Below are positions 1 through 8,163 of a stretch of DNA of 64,000 nucleotides, in pieces; the stretch's first letter is position 1, and every line of letters starts with the position of its first letter. This stretch comes from Peredibacter starrii. GTDB lineage: Bacteria; Bdellovibrionota; Bacteriovoracia; Bacteriovoracales; Bacteriovoracaceae. A program made the position numbers and the translations under genes. The notes under the pieces are model-generated. The model was not told where the DNA came from. It did no database searches and saw only the letters and a program-made list of their open reading frames with translations. Where the stretch lies: positions 3,472,001 through 3,536,000 of the forward strand of contig NZ_CP139487.1 in NCBI RefSeq assembly GCF_034259205.1. The letters run 5' to 3'.

Positions 1-756
1 AATGCTGTTGGCGTTCTCCATGTTTCCAAGCACAAGATAAAGTCTTAAACGAAGGATCTTTGCCGATACTGATGGAGCAAAACGAAAAGCATCTTCCAGT
101 TCTTCGGCACAGGCCTTGAACTGACCTTTATCAAAAAGAGCTTTCGCTTTTTGAACCAGGATATGTGAAATGGTTTCTGATTGGTTCTCCTGCCCTACTT
201 TTGAAAGCATGATGCGGTAGTTGTAGGCCTGGTCCCAATCTTCGGTATCTTCAAAAATTCTACAAAGAGCAAGAATCACATCGTGTTGATCACGATTGAT
301 TTTTAAAACGTCTTTATAAGTCTCAACCGCTTTATCAATGAAACCACCCTTGTCAAAATCCAGGGCCAGTTCTTTCAAAGCAAGAAGTCGAGTTGATTCA
401 GAAATACTTTCGCGGGCAATCAGTGAACGGTGAATGGAAATCGCCTTCTCAATCTCTCCGTTAGACCGGAAAAGACCACCGAGTGCGAAATAAGTATCAA
501 TCGTTTCACGATTAAGATCTACGGCATTCAGGAACTCTTTAATCGCGAGGTCTTTGTTACCATCAATTAAGTATTGAGTAGCATTTAAGAAGATGCGTGA
601 CTGGGCCTCAAAAATAGAATTGCGATATTTCTTAGAGAGCTTGACTGCTTTATCACGTTCGATCACGTAGTGATAAATAAGCACAAGTGTGATCACCACT
701 GCCACAACTGTGAGTGCGTGATCCTTTCCCCAATCTAGAAGAAAACTATAATCCAT
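1..756 (-). CDS. lapB: LapB/YciM-type tetratricopeptide protein (partial, C-terminus off the left edge)
   Basis: My translation of the minus strand from the ATG at 756 stays open for 252 codons to base 1. The first 10 residues are followed by a hydrophobic segment (about residues 13-29), then tandem TPR units, including FALGGLFRSNGEIEKAI near residue 83. The TPR order and wording closely resemble LapB (YciM), the inner-membrane-anchored protein that in E. coli works with FtsH to tune LpxC and lipopolysaccharide synthesis. The rubredoxin-like zinc tail expected at the C-terminus would lie outside the window. The gene starts 8 nt after the sppA stop, with AGGGA upstream, so the two are probably co-transcribed. 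Confidence 0.75.
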   Translation of the reverse strand, partial: MDYSFLLDWGKDHALTVVAVVITLVLIYHYVIERDKAVKLSKKYRNSIFEAQSRIFLNATQYLIDGNKDLAIKEFLNAVDLNRETIDTYFALGGLFRSNGEIEKAISIHRSLIARESISESTRLLALKELALDFDKGGFIDKAVETYKDVLKINRDQHDVILALCRIFEDTEDWDQAYNYRIMLSKVGQENQSETISHILVQKAKALFDKGQFKACAEELEDAFRFAPSVSAKILRLRLYLVLGNMENANSI

Positions 757-764
757 TCGGGTCC

Positions 765-1685
765 CTACGGTTTAAAGAGGTACGCCGGCGTGGTCTTCGT
801 CTCTACTTTGTTTTTGATAAATGAAAGAGTATCTTCAGTATCTTGCAAAAATTCAGAGAGAGAAAACTTTTTACGTGCCGGTTTCATATAACGAAGAGCA
901 AACTTCCCTTCGAGTTTCATTTCTTTATGGATGGCACGGCCTGCCTGCCATAAGCTTCCCACTTCATCTACAAGACCAAGTTCTTTCGCCTCGTATCCGT
1001 GGAAGATCTGACCTTGAGCAAGTTCAGTAATATCTTTTTTCAAACGGTCCTTACGAACAGCTGAGATATCGTCCATGAATTGTTTATGAGTTCCAGCAAG
1101 AAGTGTTGTTAAGAACGCACGCTCTTCTTCAGTCATCGGACGACCAGGGTTACCAATGTCTTTATAACGGCCGGCCTTGATTGTTTCTTGCTTATACTTT
1201 GCCCATGCGAATAGTTCAGAAAGGTCCGCCATCTGCATGATCACGCCGATTGAACCAGTAAGTGTTCCTGCATTGGCCCAAATCTTACGAGTAGCTGCAC
1301 CGATGTAGTAACCACCAGAAGCGGCAACTGTACCAAATGAAGCGTAGATAGGTTTTTTCTTATCGATACGTCTCACCTCTTCATAGATCTCTTGAGTTGG
1401 GGCAACTGCACCACCGGGAGAATCAATGCGAAGGATGATCGCTTTGATTTCTTTATCTTCTTCGGCCGCAAATAGCATCTCAACAACTTTCTTCGATTCC
1501 ATGATTTCATTTTCAATTGGAATCACGGCGATTGGTGCTGACTTTGAATCCATCAGACCTTCACCCATCGAAGTTGTTTGCTTTAGTTGCGAAACTGTAT
1601 AGAAAGCAAAAATGAGGAACACAAAAAATAGAACAGTAACGAGGATAAATATACCAACTATCCCTTTGGATCTTTCACGGCTCAA
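765..1685 (-). CDS. sppA: Signal peptide peptidase SppA, 36 kDa type (TTG start)
   Basis: 306 residues, the length of short SppA (protein IV-like, single domain). One N-terminal membrane segment (about 9-31) places the protease domain in the periplasm, where it degrades signal peptides left after secretion. The Ser-Lys dyad is visible: Ser123 in AASGGYY and Lys175 in GRYKDIGNPGRPM. The oligomerising SPGG motif (89-92) is present. The start is TTG at 1685; it is chosen because GGAAGGAG lies 6 nt upstream and no in-frame ATG occurs before the membrane segment. lapB follows 8 nt downstream. The weak start codon next to a very strong ribosome site suggests tuned translation. Confidence 0.93.
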   Translation of the reverse strand: MSRERSKGIVGIFILVTVLFFVFLIFAFYTVSQLKQTTSMGEGLMDSKSAPIAVIPIENEIMESKKVVEMLFAAEEDKEIKAIILRIDSPGGAVAPTQEIYEEVRRIDKKKPIYASFGTVAASGGYYIGAATRKIWANAGTLTGSIGVIMQMADLSELFAWAKYKQETIKAGRYKDIGNPGRPMTEEERAFLTTLLAGTHKQFMDDISAVRKDRLKKDITELAQGQIFHGYEAKELGLVDEVGSLWQAGRAIHKEMKLEGKFALRYMKPARKKFSLSEFLQDTEDTLSFIKNKVETKTTPAYLFKP

Positions 1686-1756
1686 GCGGAACTCCTTCCC
1701 TAAGTTTCCAGAGCCTTAAGTATATCTAACTTTTAGATAAAAGTGAAAAGATTGTC

Positions 1757-3103
1757 CTAGAAATGGTAGCCCTTGTTAGCACAAGCGGCCTCTTTCTGGC
1801 TCACCTGTTGAAGAAGCCAAGAGTTGGGGCCGAGTGAAGCACTCTGCTTAATTCTGTCGTATTCACGTGCATACTGCTCAGCAATTCCTACACCCTCAAC
1901 CACAACCAGAGTCTCGTCATTGATGTAGTTTGCCGCTTCGGACCAGTTCTGAGAACCAACGATTACGGCCCTACGGTCAACAACTGCAAATTTATGATGG
2001 AGCATGTCACCTTTTGGAAGGTTGGCATAGCCCGCTTCTTGAACTGGATTTCTCCAAGGATTGTTATCTGGTTCGTACTCACACTTCTGGTTTAAAAGTG
2101 CGATGCCCATAAGATCTAAAAGTTCAGAGTATTCACGGAAAGCAAATGACGGCTGAATGATGACCCCGATATTCACGCCAGCATCATGTCTTCTTTCCAT
2201 GACGTCAGCGATCTTTTGATCAGAGAAAACAAACAGGGCCGCTTTGATTGATTGAGTAGAACGCGAAAGAACTTTTGCGATCAGACCATTCACCGATTCT
2301 TCCCAATTAAATCTTGCCGAAGTTGGCGAGAATTGAACCGTTAACTTAACTCCACGAACTGAAACAGTTTGTGGTGGACGGTAGGCCTTATTTTGACCGT
2401 AGTTACCACGACGGCCGTTACCCCATAGTTGAGCAAATTCTTGAGTAAAGATTTGAGCGAACTGAGCGCTTTGAACTACCAGCATTGAGTTGGCGTTACC
2501 ACGAGATTGCGGAGCCAGGATATCACCATGGATACAGCTCATGGTGAAGTTGGCCGTACTCACAACCGTCGATTTTCCGTCTACGATCATGAATTTATGG
2601 TGCATAAGTCCCGAGCCACGAGATCCATCAAATGTATCATCCATGAGAGGCACTTGGGCAGCACGAAGCATATAGATAGCATCACGAGTTTCTTGTTCGC
2701 TCTTTTCAATTCTGCCGTTACGATTAAGGTCTACGAAAGCAACCAGATCATTTACACGAGTTGCTTCATGCTCATTATCGCCGGCCGTATCACGTTGAGA
2801 CATAACATCGAAGTTATAACTATCTTCAATCACCAGACGAACATCCACACCCTGTTTCTTTTTATTGATAAGGGCCTGAGCAATTAGTGGAAGACGAATT
2901 TCTTGAACGGCTACGTAGATACTTTTTTGAGCAGAGGCGATTTGATCAAGGATCACGGCCTCAAGGTTGTCACCATTACGAGTAATGTTGCGATAAGGAT
3001 CTGTATAACGAGTGCTTGTTCTTTGATTAAAATATGCAGACACACTTCCAAAAGCAGAAGTTGTGAAAACGAAGCTTAGTGCTAATAATTGCCAGTACTT
3101 CAT
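1757..3103 (-). CDS. Secreted phospholipase D-like protein with two HKD motifs and an EF-hand-type loop
   Basis: 448 residues starting with a signal peptide (about 1-23). Two complete HKD motifs are seen: H168-K170-D175 (HHKFMIVD) and H369-K371-D376 (HHKFAVVD), each followed by the usual S/T-x-N (TANFT, SQNWS). Such two-motif proteins are monomeric phosphodiesterases acting on phospholipids or nucleic acids. Between the first beta-strand block and HKD1 lies DLNRNGRIEKSE (125-136), which fits the 12-residue EF-hand calcium loop (D1, N3, N5, G6, I8, E12). That insertion is not a standard part of the PLD fold. Export plus possible calcium dependence suggests a periplasmic or secreted enzyme. Substrate cannot be told: phospholipid and DNA are both possible. 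Confidence 0.88.
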   Translation of the reverse strand: MKYWQLLALSFVFTTSAFGSVSAYFNQRTSTRYTDPYRNITRNGDNLEAVILDQIASAQKSIYVAVQEIRLPLIAQALINKKKQGVDVRLVIEDSYNFDVMSQRDTAGDNEHEATRVNDLVAFVDLNRNGRIEKSEQETRDAIYMLRAAQVPLMDDTFDGSRGSGLMHHKFMIVDGKSTVVSTANFTMSCIHGDILAPQSRGNANSMLVVQSAQFAQIFTQEFAQLWGNGRRGNYGQNKAYRPPQTVSVRGVKLTVQFSPTSARFNWEESVNGLIAKVLSRSTQSIKAALFVFSDQKIADVMERRHDAGVNIGVIIQPSFAFREYSELLDLMGIALLNQKCEYEPDNNPWRNPVQEAGYANLPKGDMLHHKFAVVDRRAVIVGSQNWSEAANYINDETLVVVEGVGIAEQYAREYDRIKQSASLGPNSWLLQQVSQKEAACANKGYHF

Positions 3104-3249
3104 AAAGACCTTCCAAGTACGAATATATCAACGAGACTAATACCTGACTTAAACTCTCCTAATACATGGTGGTATGTCATCCAAAAAATGAGATTTAACA
3201 AAATCCTGACCTTTTTACCCGGTCTATCTAATTGAAATTTGGTCTCTAC

Positions 3250-3276
3250 TACAGTTTTTATTCAAAGCTCCGATAG
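3250..3276 (+). promoter_or_regulatory. Candidate sigma-28 (FliA-type) promoter
   Basis: TACAGTTT (3250-3257), 11-nt spacer, TCCGATAG (3269-3276). The FliA consensus is TAAAGTTT-N11-GCCGATAA, so this is 7/8 and 6/8 with exact spacing. It sits 46 nt before the ATG of the small secreted protein at 3323, which also has a good ribosome site. Confidence 0.5.
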
Positions 3277-3322
3277 GAATTTATGGGTGCCGCTGCGCCC
3301 TTAAGCTAAGGAAAGGTATTTT

Positions 3323-3580
3323 ATGGTTAAGAATTTAATTTTATTAGGACTTCTTACTTGGGTTAGCTTTTCGTACGCAAAACACCCTGTTGCCCAAGAA
3401 TCAATGGGTGACGCTGAATCCTATAAAGTCGAAAAGGCCGTGGAAGAACAGGAAGCTCAACGTTCAGTTGCTGGTGAGAAAATCAAAAAGCAAAAGAAAG
3501 TTCAGCATGGTGACTCTCCTGCGAGAGAACCTATGGGCGAACCTGGTTCTGAAGTACGCTACTGGCAATACTCGGAATAA
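3323..3580 (+). CDS. Small secreted protein of unknown function
   Basis: 85 residues with a clear signal peptide (MVKNLILLGLLTWVSFSYA, 1-19); the mature part is about 66 residues, highly charged and without cysteine. I see a loose internal duplication: AQESMGDAESYKVEK (about 25-39) resembles AREPMGEPGSEVRYW (about 67-81). The start is supported by AAGGAAAGG 7 nt upstream and by the sigma-28-like promoter before it. The last 50 nt overlap the 3' end of rlmN on the other strand. No family recognised; it could be a periplasmic or surface small protein made together with motility genes. Confidence 0.65.
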   Translation: MVKNLILLGLLTWVSFSYAKHPVAQESMGDAESYKVEKAVEEQEAQRSVAGEKIKKQKKVQHGDSPAREPMGEPGSEVRYWQYSE

Positions 3581-4655
3581 CTTTCGGCTCTGAATCTTTG
3601 CTCCAAAGGTTCAGCTTATCGAACTCACTCTTCAGCTGTCCGCATGCCGCGAGGATATCACTACCCTTCGTCGTGCGGATGGTGCATGTAAATCCACGCT
3701 TAATCATCTGATCCAAGAACCACATGATCTTCTGCTCTGAAGGACGCTTGTATTTCGAGCCTGGGAATTCATTGAATGGGATAAGATTGATCTTCGACTC
3801 TTTCGAGTTAAGAAGATTTGCCAAAGCTTCAACGTCTTCAAGACCATCATTCATACCATCAATCAGAAGGTACTCATAAGTGATACGGCGGTGAGCTTTA
3901 AGAGGAATCATCTTGATCGCTTTGAAGAGACGTTCAAGATCATACACTTTATTGATTGGCATTAGTTCAGTACGAACATCGTTACGTGCTGAGTGAAGTG
4001 AAAGAGCAATGTTTACTGGTGGGAAATCGATGGCAAGTTTTTCAATTGCTGGAACCAGACCAGAAGTTGAAAGTGTAATACGACGCTGGCCAAGTCCCAT
4101 GCCCTTCTCGCTCATGAAAATCAGCGTGGCCTTTTTCATGTTCTCGAAGTTGTGAAGAGGTTCACCCTGACCCATATAAACGATATTCGTAAGTTTCTCC
4201 TCTGGAGAAACGTTCTGGATCAACCAGTTTTGGATCGTGATGTATTGAAGAACAACTTCACTTGCTTTTAAGTGACGTTTAAGACCTTGAGTGGCCGTGT
4301 GACAGAAAGTACAACCAACCGCACATCCAACTTGTGAAGACACACAAAGTGTCAGTCGATCACGGGCCGGAATCGCAACTGTTTCCACAGTCTGACCATC
4401 AGTCATTTTCACCAGAAATTTACGAGTGCCGTCTTTTGAAAGACCATGCCACACAACTTTTAAAAGAGTGAAGTCATAGTTCTCAGCGAAGAAGTCTTTG
4501 GCCTTATTTGAAACGTTCGACCATTCTTTCGGATCGTAGACATACTTCTTGTATACCCAATCAAAAATCTGGGTAGCACCAAAAGGACTAAATCCCTTCT
4601 CTGTTAAAAGGGCCTTTAACTCGTCATAAGTAAGATCGAAAAATGATGGTTTCAT
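3531..4655 (-). CDS. rlmN: Dual-specificity RNA methyltransferase RlmN (23S rRNA A2503 / tRNA A37)
   Basis: 374 residues from the ATG at 4655. Radical-SAM enzyme that places a C2-methyl on adenosine 2503 of 23S rRNA and A37 of some tRNAs. The CxxxCxxC cluster motif is CAVGCTFC; the second catalytic cysteine lies in GSDILAACGQL near the C-terminus. The open frame extends upstream to 4934, but family alignment places the N-terminus at MKPSFFDLTYDELKALL. No Shine-Dalgarno precedes this ATG; instead TATACT ends 6 nt upstream, so the message may be leaderless. The tail after CGQL is about 30 residues longer than usual and is encoded over the end of the convergent small gene. Confidence 0.93.
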   Translation of the reverse strand: MKPSFFDLTYDELKALLTEKGFSPFGATQIFDWVYKKYVYDPKEWSNVSNKAKDFFAENYDFTLLKVVWHGLSKDGTRKFLVKMTDGQTVETVAIPARDRLTLCVSSQVGCAVGCTFCHTATQGLKRHLKASEVVLQYITIQNWLIQNVSPEEKLTNIVYMGQGEPLHNFENMKKATLIFMSEKGMGLGQRRITLSTSGLVPAIEKLAIDFPPVNIALSLHSARNDVRTELMPINKVYDLERLFKAIKMIPLKAHRRITYEYLLIDGMNDGLEDVEALANLLNSKESKINLIPFNEFPGSKYKRPSEQKIMWFLDQMIKRGFTCTIRTTKGSDILAACGQLKSEFDKLNLWSKDSEPKVIPSIASSVLQNQVRP

Positions 4656-4770
4656 AGATGCAGTATAAGTAGTGGAATGCACACCCATTTGCAAGGAGAA
4701 ATGGCCAGAGTGGTTAAGTTTACAATGAGTGGATTTGTTCAAGAGATTCGGGGAGTTACCTCCCCTAAAA

Positions 4771-5157
4771 TTAACTAAAAAGCTTTCCGAACAGACCTTT
4801 TTTCTTCTGAGCAGCTTCGTTGATGATTTTCTCACCATACTTTTGGAAAATGCTCTGAAAACTCGCCAGATCCTTCGCTCCATCCAGACCAATGTTGTAG
4901 TCTTGGACCGAAATAAGCTGAACATCCGGAGCATTTAGTTCCTGACTTACTCTTAAAGCGAAGTCTTTCAAATCATCAAGATTCAAAAATGTCAGCGCCT
5001 GATGATCAGCATTCGGAACTGATTTAGAAAGTTCCTGAAGCATCGAGCGATCAATAAAACCTTGATCATCAAAAAAATAAACCACGTGATAACTTGCTGG
5101 TTTAAATTCCTCATCTTGATTTTGGGACGTCTGAAAATGATAAATAAGATTAAGCAT
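4771..5157 (-). CDS. Hypothetical protein (128 aa), coupled to the gene at 5157-6908
   Basis: I do not recognise a family. The protein is soluble-looking, with an alternating beta/alpha pattern, an acidic middle and a basic tail (QKKKGLFGKLF). Its ATG overlaps the TGA of the upstream gene (TGATG), and GAGGAGG lies just before it, so the two are translationally coupled and very likely work together. It lies 115 nt upstream of the rlmN start on the same strand. Confidence 0.6.
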   Translation of the reverse strand: MLNLIYHFQTSQNQDEEFKPASYHVVYFFDDQGFIDRSMLQELSKSVPNADHQALTFLNLDDLKDFALRVSQELNAPDVQLISVQDYNIGLDGAKDLASFQSIFQKYGEKIINEAAQKKKGLFGKLFS

Positions 5158-6908
5158 CAGGCCTCCTCATAATGGCCAAAATCCAGAGCGATTTTTCCAT
5201 TTGGAAGAAGCTCTACATCCACTCCATCCGGAGTTGATTTTGCCTGGGCCTTAATCGGATCGATCATTCTCATAAAGGCAAAATGCTTGTGAGTCTTAAT
5301 CGAAATAATTTTTTTGTAGCTGGTTGGATTATAAAAATTCACGCGACGAACATCCAGATATGAAAGTTCATGTGGAGTTGTTCCACGAATTCTCCAAAGA
5401 CTAAAAACATCATCATCCATCTGAAGTTCAGGTTGAACGAGATTCAAATATCGGAAAATGTGCTGCCAGAATTTTTCTTTTTGCGGCTCAGAAAGAAGTT
5501 TTTCACCTTCAAAAGTAATGAATCTTCCCTCTCCCAGCTCCACAATATTTGTGGTCGTAAGATAATTCACGGACTGCATTTTAAGATTATTCTCGAGTAA
5601 GAAAATTTGCAGTCTCTTATCGAGATCCGGATGAAGTCCTTCCAAATCAAGAAGGATTCTCTGGCCCATAAGAAAGAGTTTCAGGATCTGACCGAACTTC
5701 GTGCGATCAAGATCGCGACCATGGAAAAACTTGATTTTGTCGTGATGAACATCGATCCACTCAGGAGTGAATTCTAACTCTTCATGACGCTGATAGAGCC
5801 AGCGAAAGTGTTTATCCAGGAAAGCTGTCAGACCCAATCTTTGGAACTGTTCTGAGACTCTTCCACCAAAAAGCGAGATCACACCGAAAGGTCTAAATTC
5901 CTCCGTGAGTTCCGCTCCGTAGCTTTCATAGTTGTAGCGTTCAGCGATCTCGCGACTGCCGAAATGCTCTCCTAAAATTCTTTCCAGAGAATCTTTCTTC
6001 TCTTTTTGAGTGAGAAGCGCACTTGTGATCCACTGGTGATTCACATAATGATTGAAAAGATCTTTGGTGTATTCAAGTTGAGATTTACCGCCATCAAATG
6101 AGCGTTCAATCGTTTCCTTAGGACCCGCGCCTAGAGCGACAATCTTCTGAACTCCACCCCAAAATGGTGCAAGTCCAGCTTCCGCGGTCGTCTTAAACAG
6201 TGACAGAACTTCTTCCGTGAAAGTTTCTTTTAATTGCGCCTCACGCTTTGTTTCAGTGAGATCATTTCCATTAGGATTGTTTTTTTTCAGATAACGAGAA
6301 AAACCCTGCTCGAAGGCCAGAGAACGATCTTCCATGAAAGAAATGTTCTTTCCGTCCTGGTAGTACGAAAATTGAGCGCCCCACACCGATGCTTTGATTT
6401 TTGAAGAGGCCAGGAAACTTCCGAAGGCCTTTACGAATGAAGCAAAAGATTGGAAAACTTTTGGTTCAAAAAATGAATACATCTTATTGAGCTTCTGCTC
6501 CTGATCAAGCACGGCCAGGTGAACCCCTTCCGTATTGACACTCATAACTCGTGCGGCAGGAACCGGCACTCCACCATTTGGTAAAAATGGGGCCGGAGTG
6601 AGAGGTAGAATCCAACAAAACTTACGGCCATGGTGCGTTAACAATTGAGTCAGACGCAGAATGTCTCGTTCAGGTTGAATGCGACCAAAATCCCACTCAG
6701 TGGCAGACTCGGCATGAAATCCCCAGTAAAGAGGAATAAAAACCACTTCATGTGGTTGGAACTGGAGGATTCGGCTCTCCCAAAGTGCAGCAGAAGTCTT
6801 CCAATAAAAGAACCACTGTTCACCTGGTCGTACCGGATCACCGTTCTTAGAAGAATCTTCCAAATAACTCAAAAATGACTCCGAAAATAAACGCAAAGTT
6901 ACTGTCAT
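5157..6908 (-). CDS. Uncharacterised 583-aa protein, possibly a divergent TIM-barrel glycosidase-like protein
   Basis: No signal peptide or membrane segment. The first 120 residues (PLYWGFHAESATEWDFG, then a run describing a strand-helix-strand step and FLPNGGVPVPA) recall the opening of clan GH-A enzymes such as GH35/GH42 beta-galactosidases, where a W-x-x-H-E...F motif precedes the barrel. I cannot place the two catalytic glutamates, so activity is uncertain. The remainder is rich in aromatic residues. The start has no clear Shine-Dalgarno. The next gene is coupled to it. Fold assignment is an inference from pattern only. Confidence 0.5.
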   Translation of the reverse strand: MTVTLRLFSESFLSYLEDSSKNGDPVRPGEQWFFYWKTSAALWESRILQFQPHEVVFIPLYWGFHAESATEWDFGRIQPERDILRLTQLLTHHGRKFCWILPLTPAPFLPNGGVPVPAARVMSVNTEGVHLAVLDQEQKLNKMYSFFEPKVFQSFASFVKAFGSFLASSKIKASVWGAQFSYYQDGKNISFMEDRSLAFEQGFSRYLKKNNPNGNDLTETKREAQLKETFTEEVLSLFKTTAEAGLAPFWGGVQKIVALGAGPKETIERSFDGGKSQLEYTKDLFNHYVNHQWITSALLTQKEKKDSLERILGEHFGSREIAERYNYESYGAELTEEFRPFGVISLFGGRVSEQFQRLGLTAFLDKHFRWLYQRHEELEFTPEWIDVHHDKIKFFHGRDLDRTKFGQILKLFLMGQRILLDLEGLHPDLDKRLQIFLLENNLKMQSVNYLTTTNIVELGEGRFITFEGEKLLSEPQKEKFWQHIFRYLNLVQPELQMDDDVFSLWRIRGTTPHELSYLDVRRVNFYNPTSYKKIISIKTHKHFAFMRMIDPIKAQAKSTPDGVDVELLPNGKIALDFGHYEEA

Positions 6909-6961
6909 TTTAGCTTAATAAAGAGGGAGAAGTGTATCAAAATATGCTCACCTTGATTTGA

Positions 6962-6990
6962 TTCACAAAAACTGATTTTTCCGCTACACT
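6962..6990 (+). promoter_or_regulatory. Sigma-70-type promoter for the acyl-CoA dehydrogenase operon
   Basis: TTCACA (6962-6967), 17-nt spacer, TACACT (6985-6990): 5/6 to TTGACA, and 4/6 to TATAAT with the key first, second and last bases kept. The ATG at 7017 follows 26 nt later with AAAAGGAAG as ribosome site. Confidence 0.6.
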
Positions 6991-7016
6991 TTGCATCTCA
7001 GAAAAAGGAAGTCTAT

Positions 7017-8162
7017 ATGTGGTTTTTCACTCCAGAAGAAAAAGAAATTCAAAAAGTTTGTCGCGACTTCGCTCGTAATGAATTAGCTCCATTCGCTGAA
7101 AAGCATGACAACGAAGAGACCTTTAATCTAAAGGCCTTCAAACATATGGGAGACCTTGGTCTTCTCGGTATCACGGCCGACCCGGAATACGGTGGAGCTG
7201 GCATGGGGGCAGTTGCTGCCACAATCGTTATGGAAGAATTTGGTAAGGCCTGCGCAGGTTCTACCCTGTCTTACCTTGCTCACACGATTCTTTGCGTGAA
7301 CAATCTGAGCAACAACGGTTCTGCTGAACAAAAAGCAAAGTATCTTCCAAAACTTATTTCTGGTGAGCACATCGGTTGTATGGGAATGAGTGAACCAGAA
7401 TTCGGTTCAGATGCTGTTGGTATGCAAACAAAAGCAGTAAAGACTGGTGACTTCTACGAAATCACTGGTAACAAAATGTGGATCACAAACGCTCAGTATG
7501 CTGACATCGTTTATCTCTATACTCGTACAGGTCCAGGTAAAAAAGATCTTACGACTTTCATCGTTGAGAAAGGCACACCTGGTTTCTCGGTTTCGAAAGA
7601 AATTCACAAAATGGGTATGCGCTCTTCTCCAACTGGTGAGCTTTCATTCCAAAAATGTAAAGTACCGGTCGCGAACCGTGTAGGTAACGAAGGTGATTCA
7701 ACCATTCACATGATGAAGAACCTTGAGCTCGAGCGTATTACAATCGCTGGTATCTCTCTTGGTATCGCGCAAGCTTGTCTTGATCAGTGTGTGAAATATG
7801 CTGGCGAGAGAAAACAATTCGGTAAAAACCTTGCTCACTTCCAGATGATCCAAAAAATGATCGCTGAGATGTATTCAGAAACAGAAGCGATGAGACGTAT
7901 GCTTTACACTGTTTGTTATGAATATGATCACGGTAACAAATCAAATAACCTTGCTTCTGCAGTTAAACTTCAGCTTCCAAAAATGGCGACGAAGATCGCC
8001 CTTGATGCCATCCAGCTTCACGGTGGATACGGCTACTCTCGCGAGTTCCCGGTTGAGCGCATGATGAGAGATAACAAGCTGAATGAAATCGGCGCAGGAA
8101 CAAACGAAGTGATGATTATGATCATCGCGAAGAACCTTCTTTCAGAAGCGCTAAGAGGATAA
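7017..8162 (+). CDS. Acyl-CoA dehydrogenase, isovaleryl-CoA dehydrogenase type
   Basis: 381 residues, full-length FAD acyl-CoA dehydrogenase. It has the N-terminal helical domain, the FAD-binding segments CMGMSEPEFGSDA (121-133) and MWITN, and the C-terminal helical domain with RKQFGK. The usual catalytic Glu of EGT is absent: the site reads EIGAGT (357-362). A Glu instead stands at E239 in LELER, the helix-G position that carries the base in human isovaleryl-CoA dehydrogenase. This pattern marks the isovaleryl/long-chain branch and suggests leucine breakdown. It is followed 1 nt later by a second dehydrogenase and then pgi, so it heads an operon. Confidence 0.88.
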   Translation: MWFFTPEEKEIQKVCRDFARNELAPFAEKHDNEETFNLKAFKHMGDLGLLGITADPEYGGAGMGAVAATIVMEEFGKACAGSTLSYLAHTILCVNNLSNNGSAEQKAKYLPKLISGEHIGCMGMSEPEFGSDAVGMQTKAVKTGDFYEITGNKMWITNAQYADIVYLYTRTGPGKKDLTTFIVEKGTPGFSVSKEIHKMGMRSSPTGELSFQKCKVPVANRVGNEGDSTIHMMKNLELERITIAGISLGIAQACLDQCVKYAGERKQFGKNLAHFQMIQKMIAEMYSETEAMRRMLYTVCYEYDHGNKSNNLASAVKLQLPKMATKIALDAIQLHGGYGYSREFPVERMMRDNKLNEIGAGTNEVMIMIIAKNLLSEALRG

Positions 8163-8163
8163 G

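Noticed and set aside
2490-2887. Plus-strand open frames opposite the phospholipase D-like gene
   Set aside because: No ribosome site or family match; antisense shadows.
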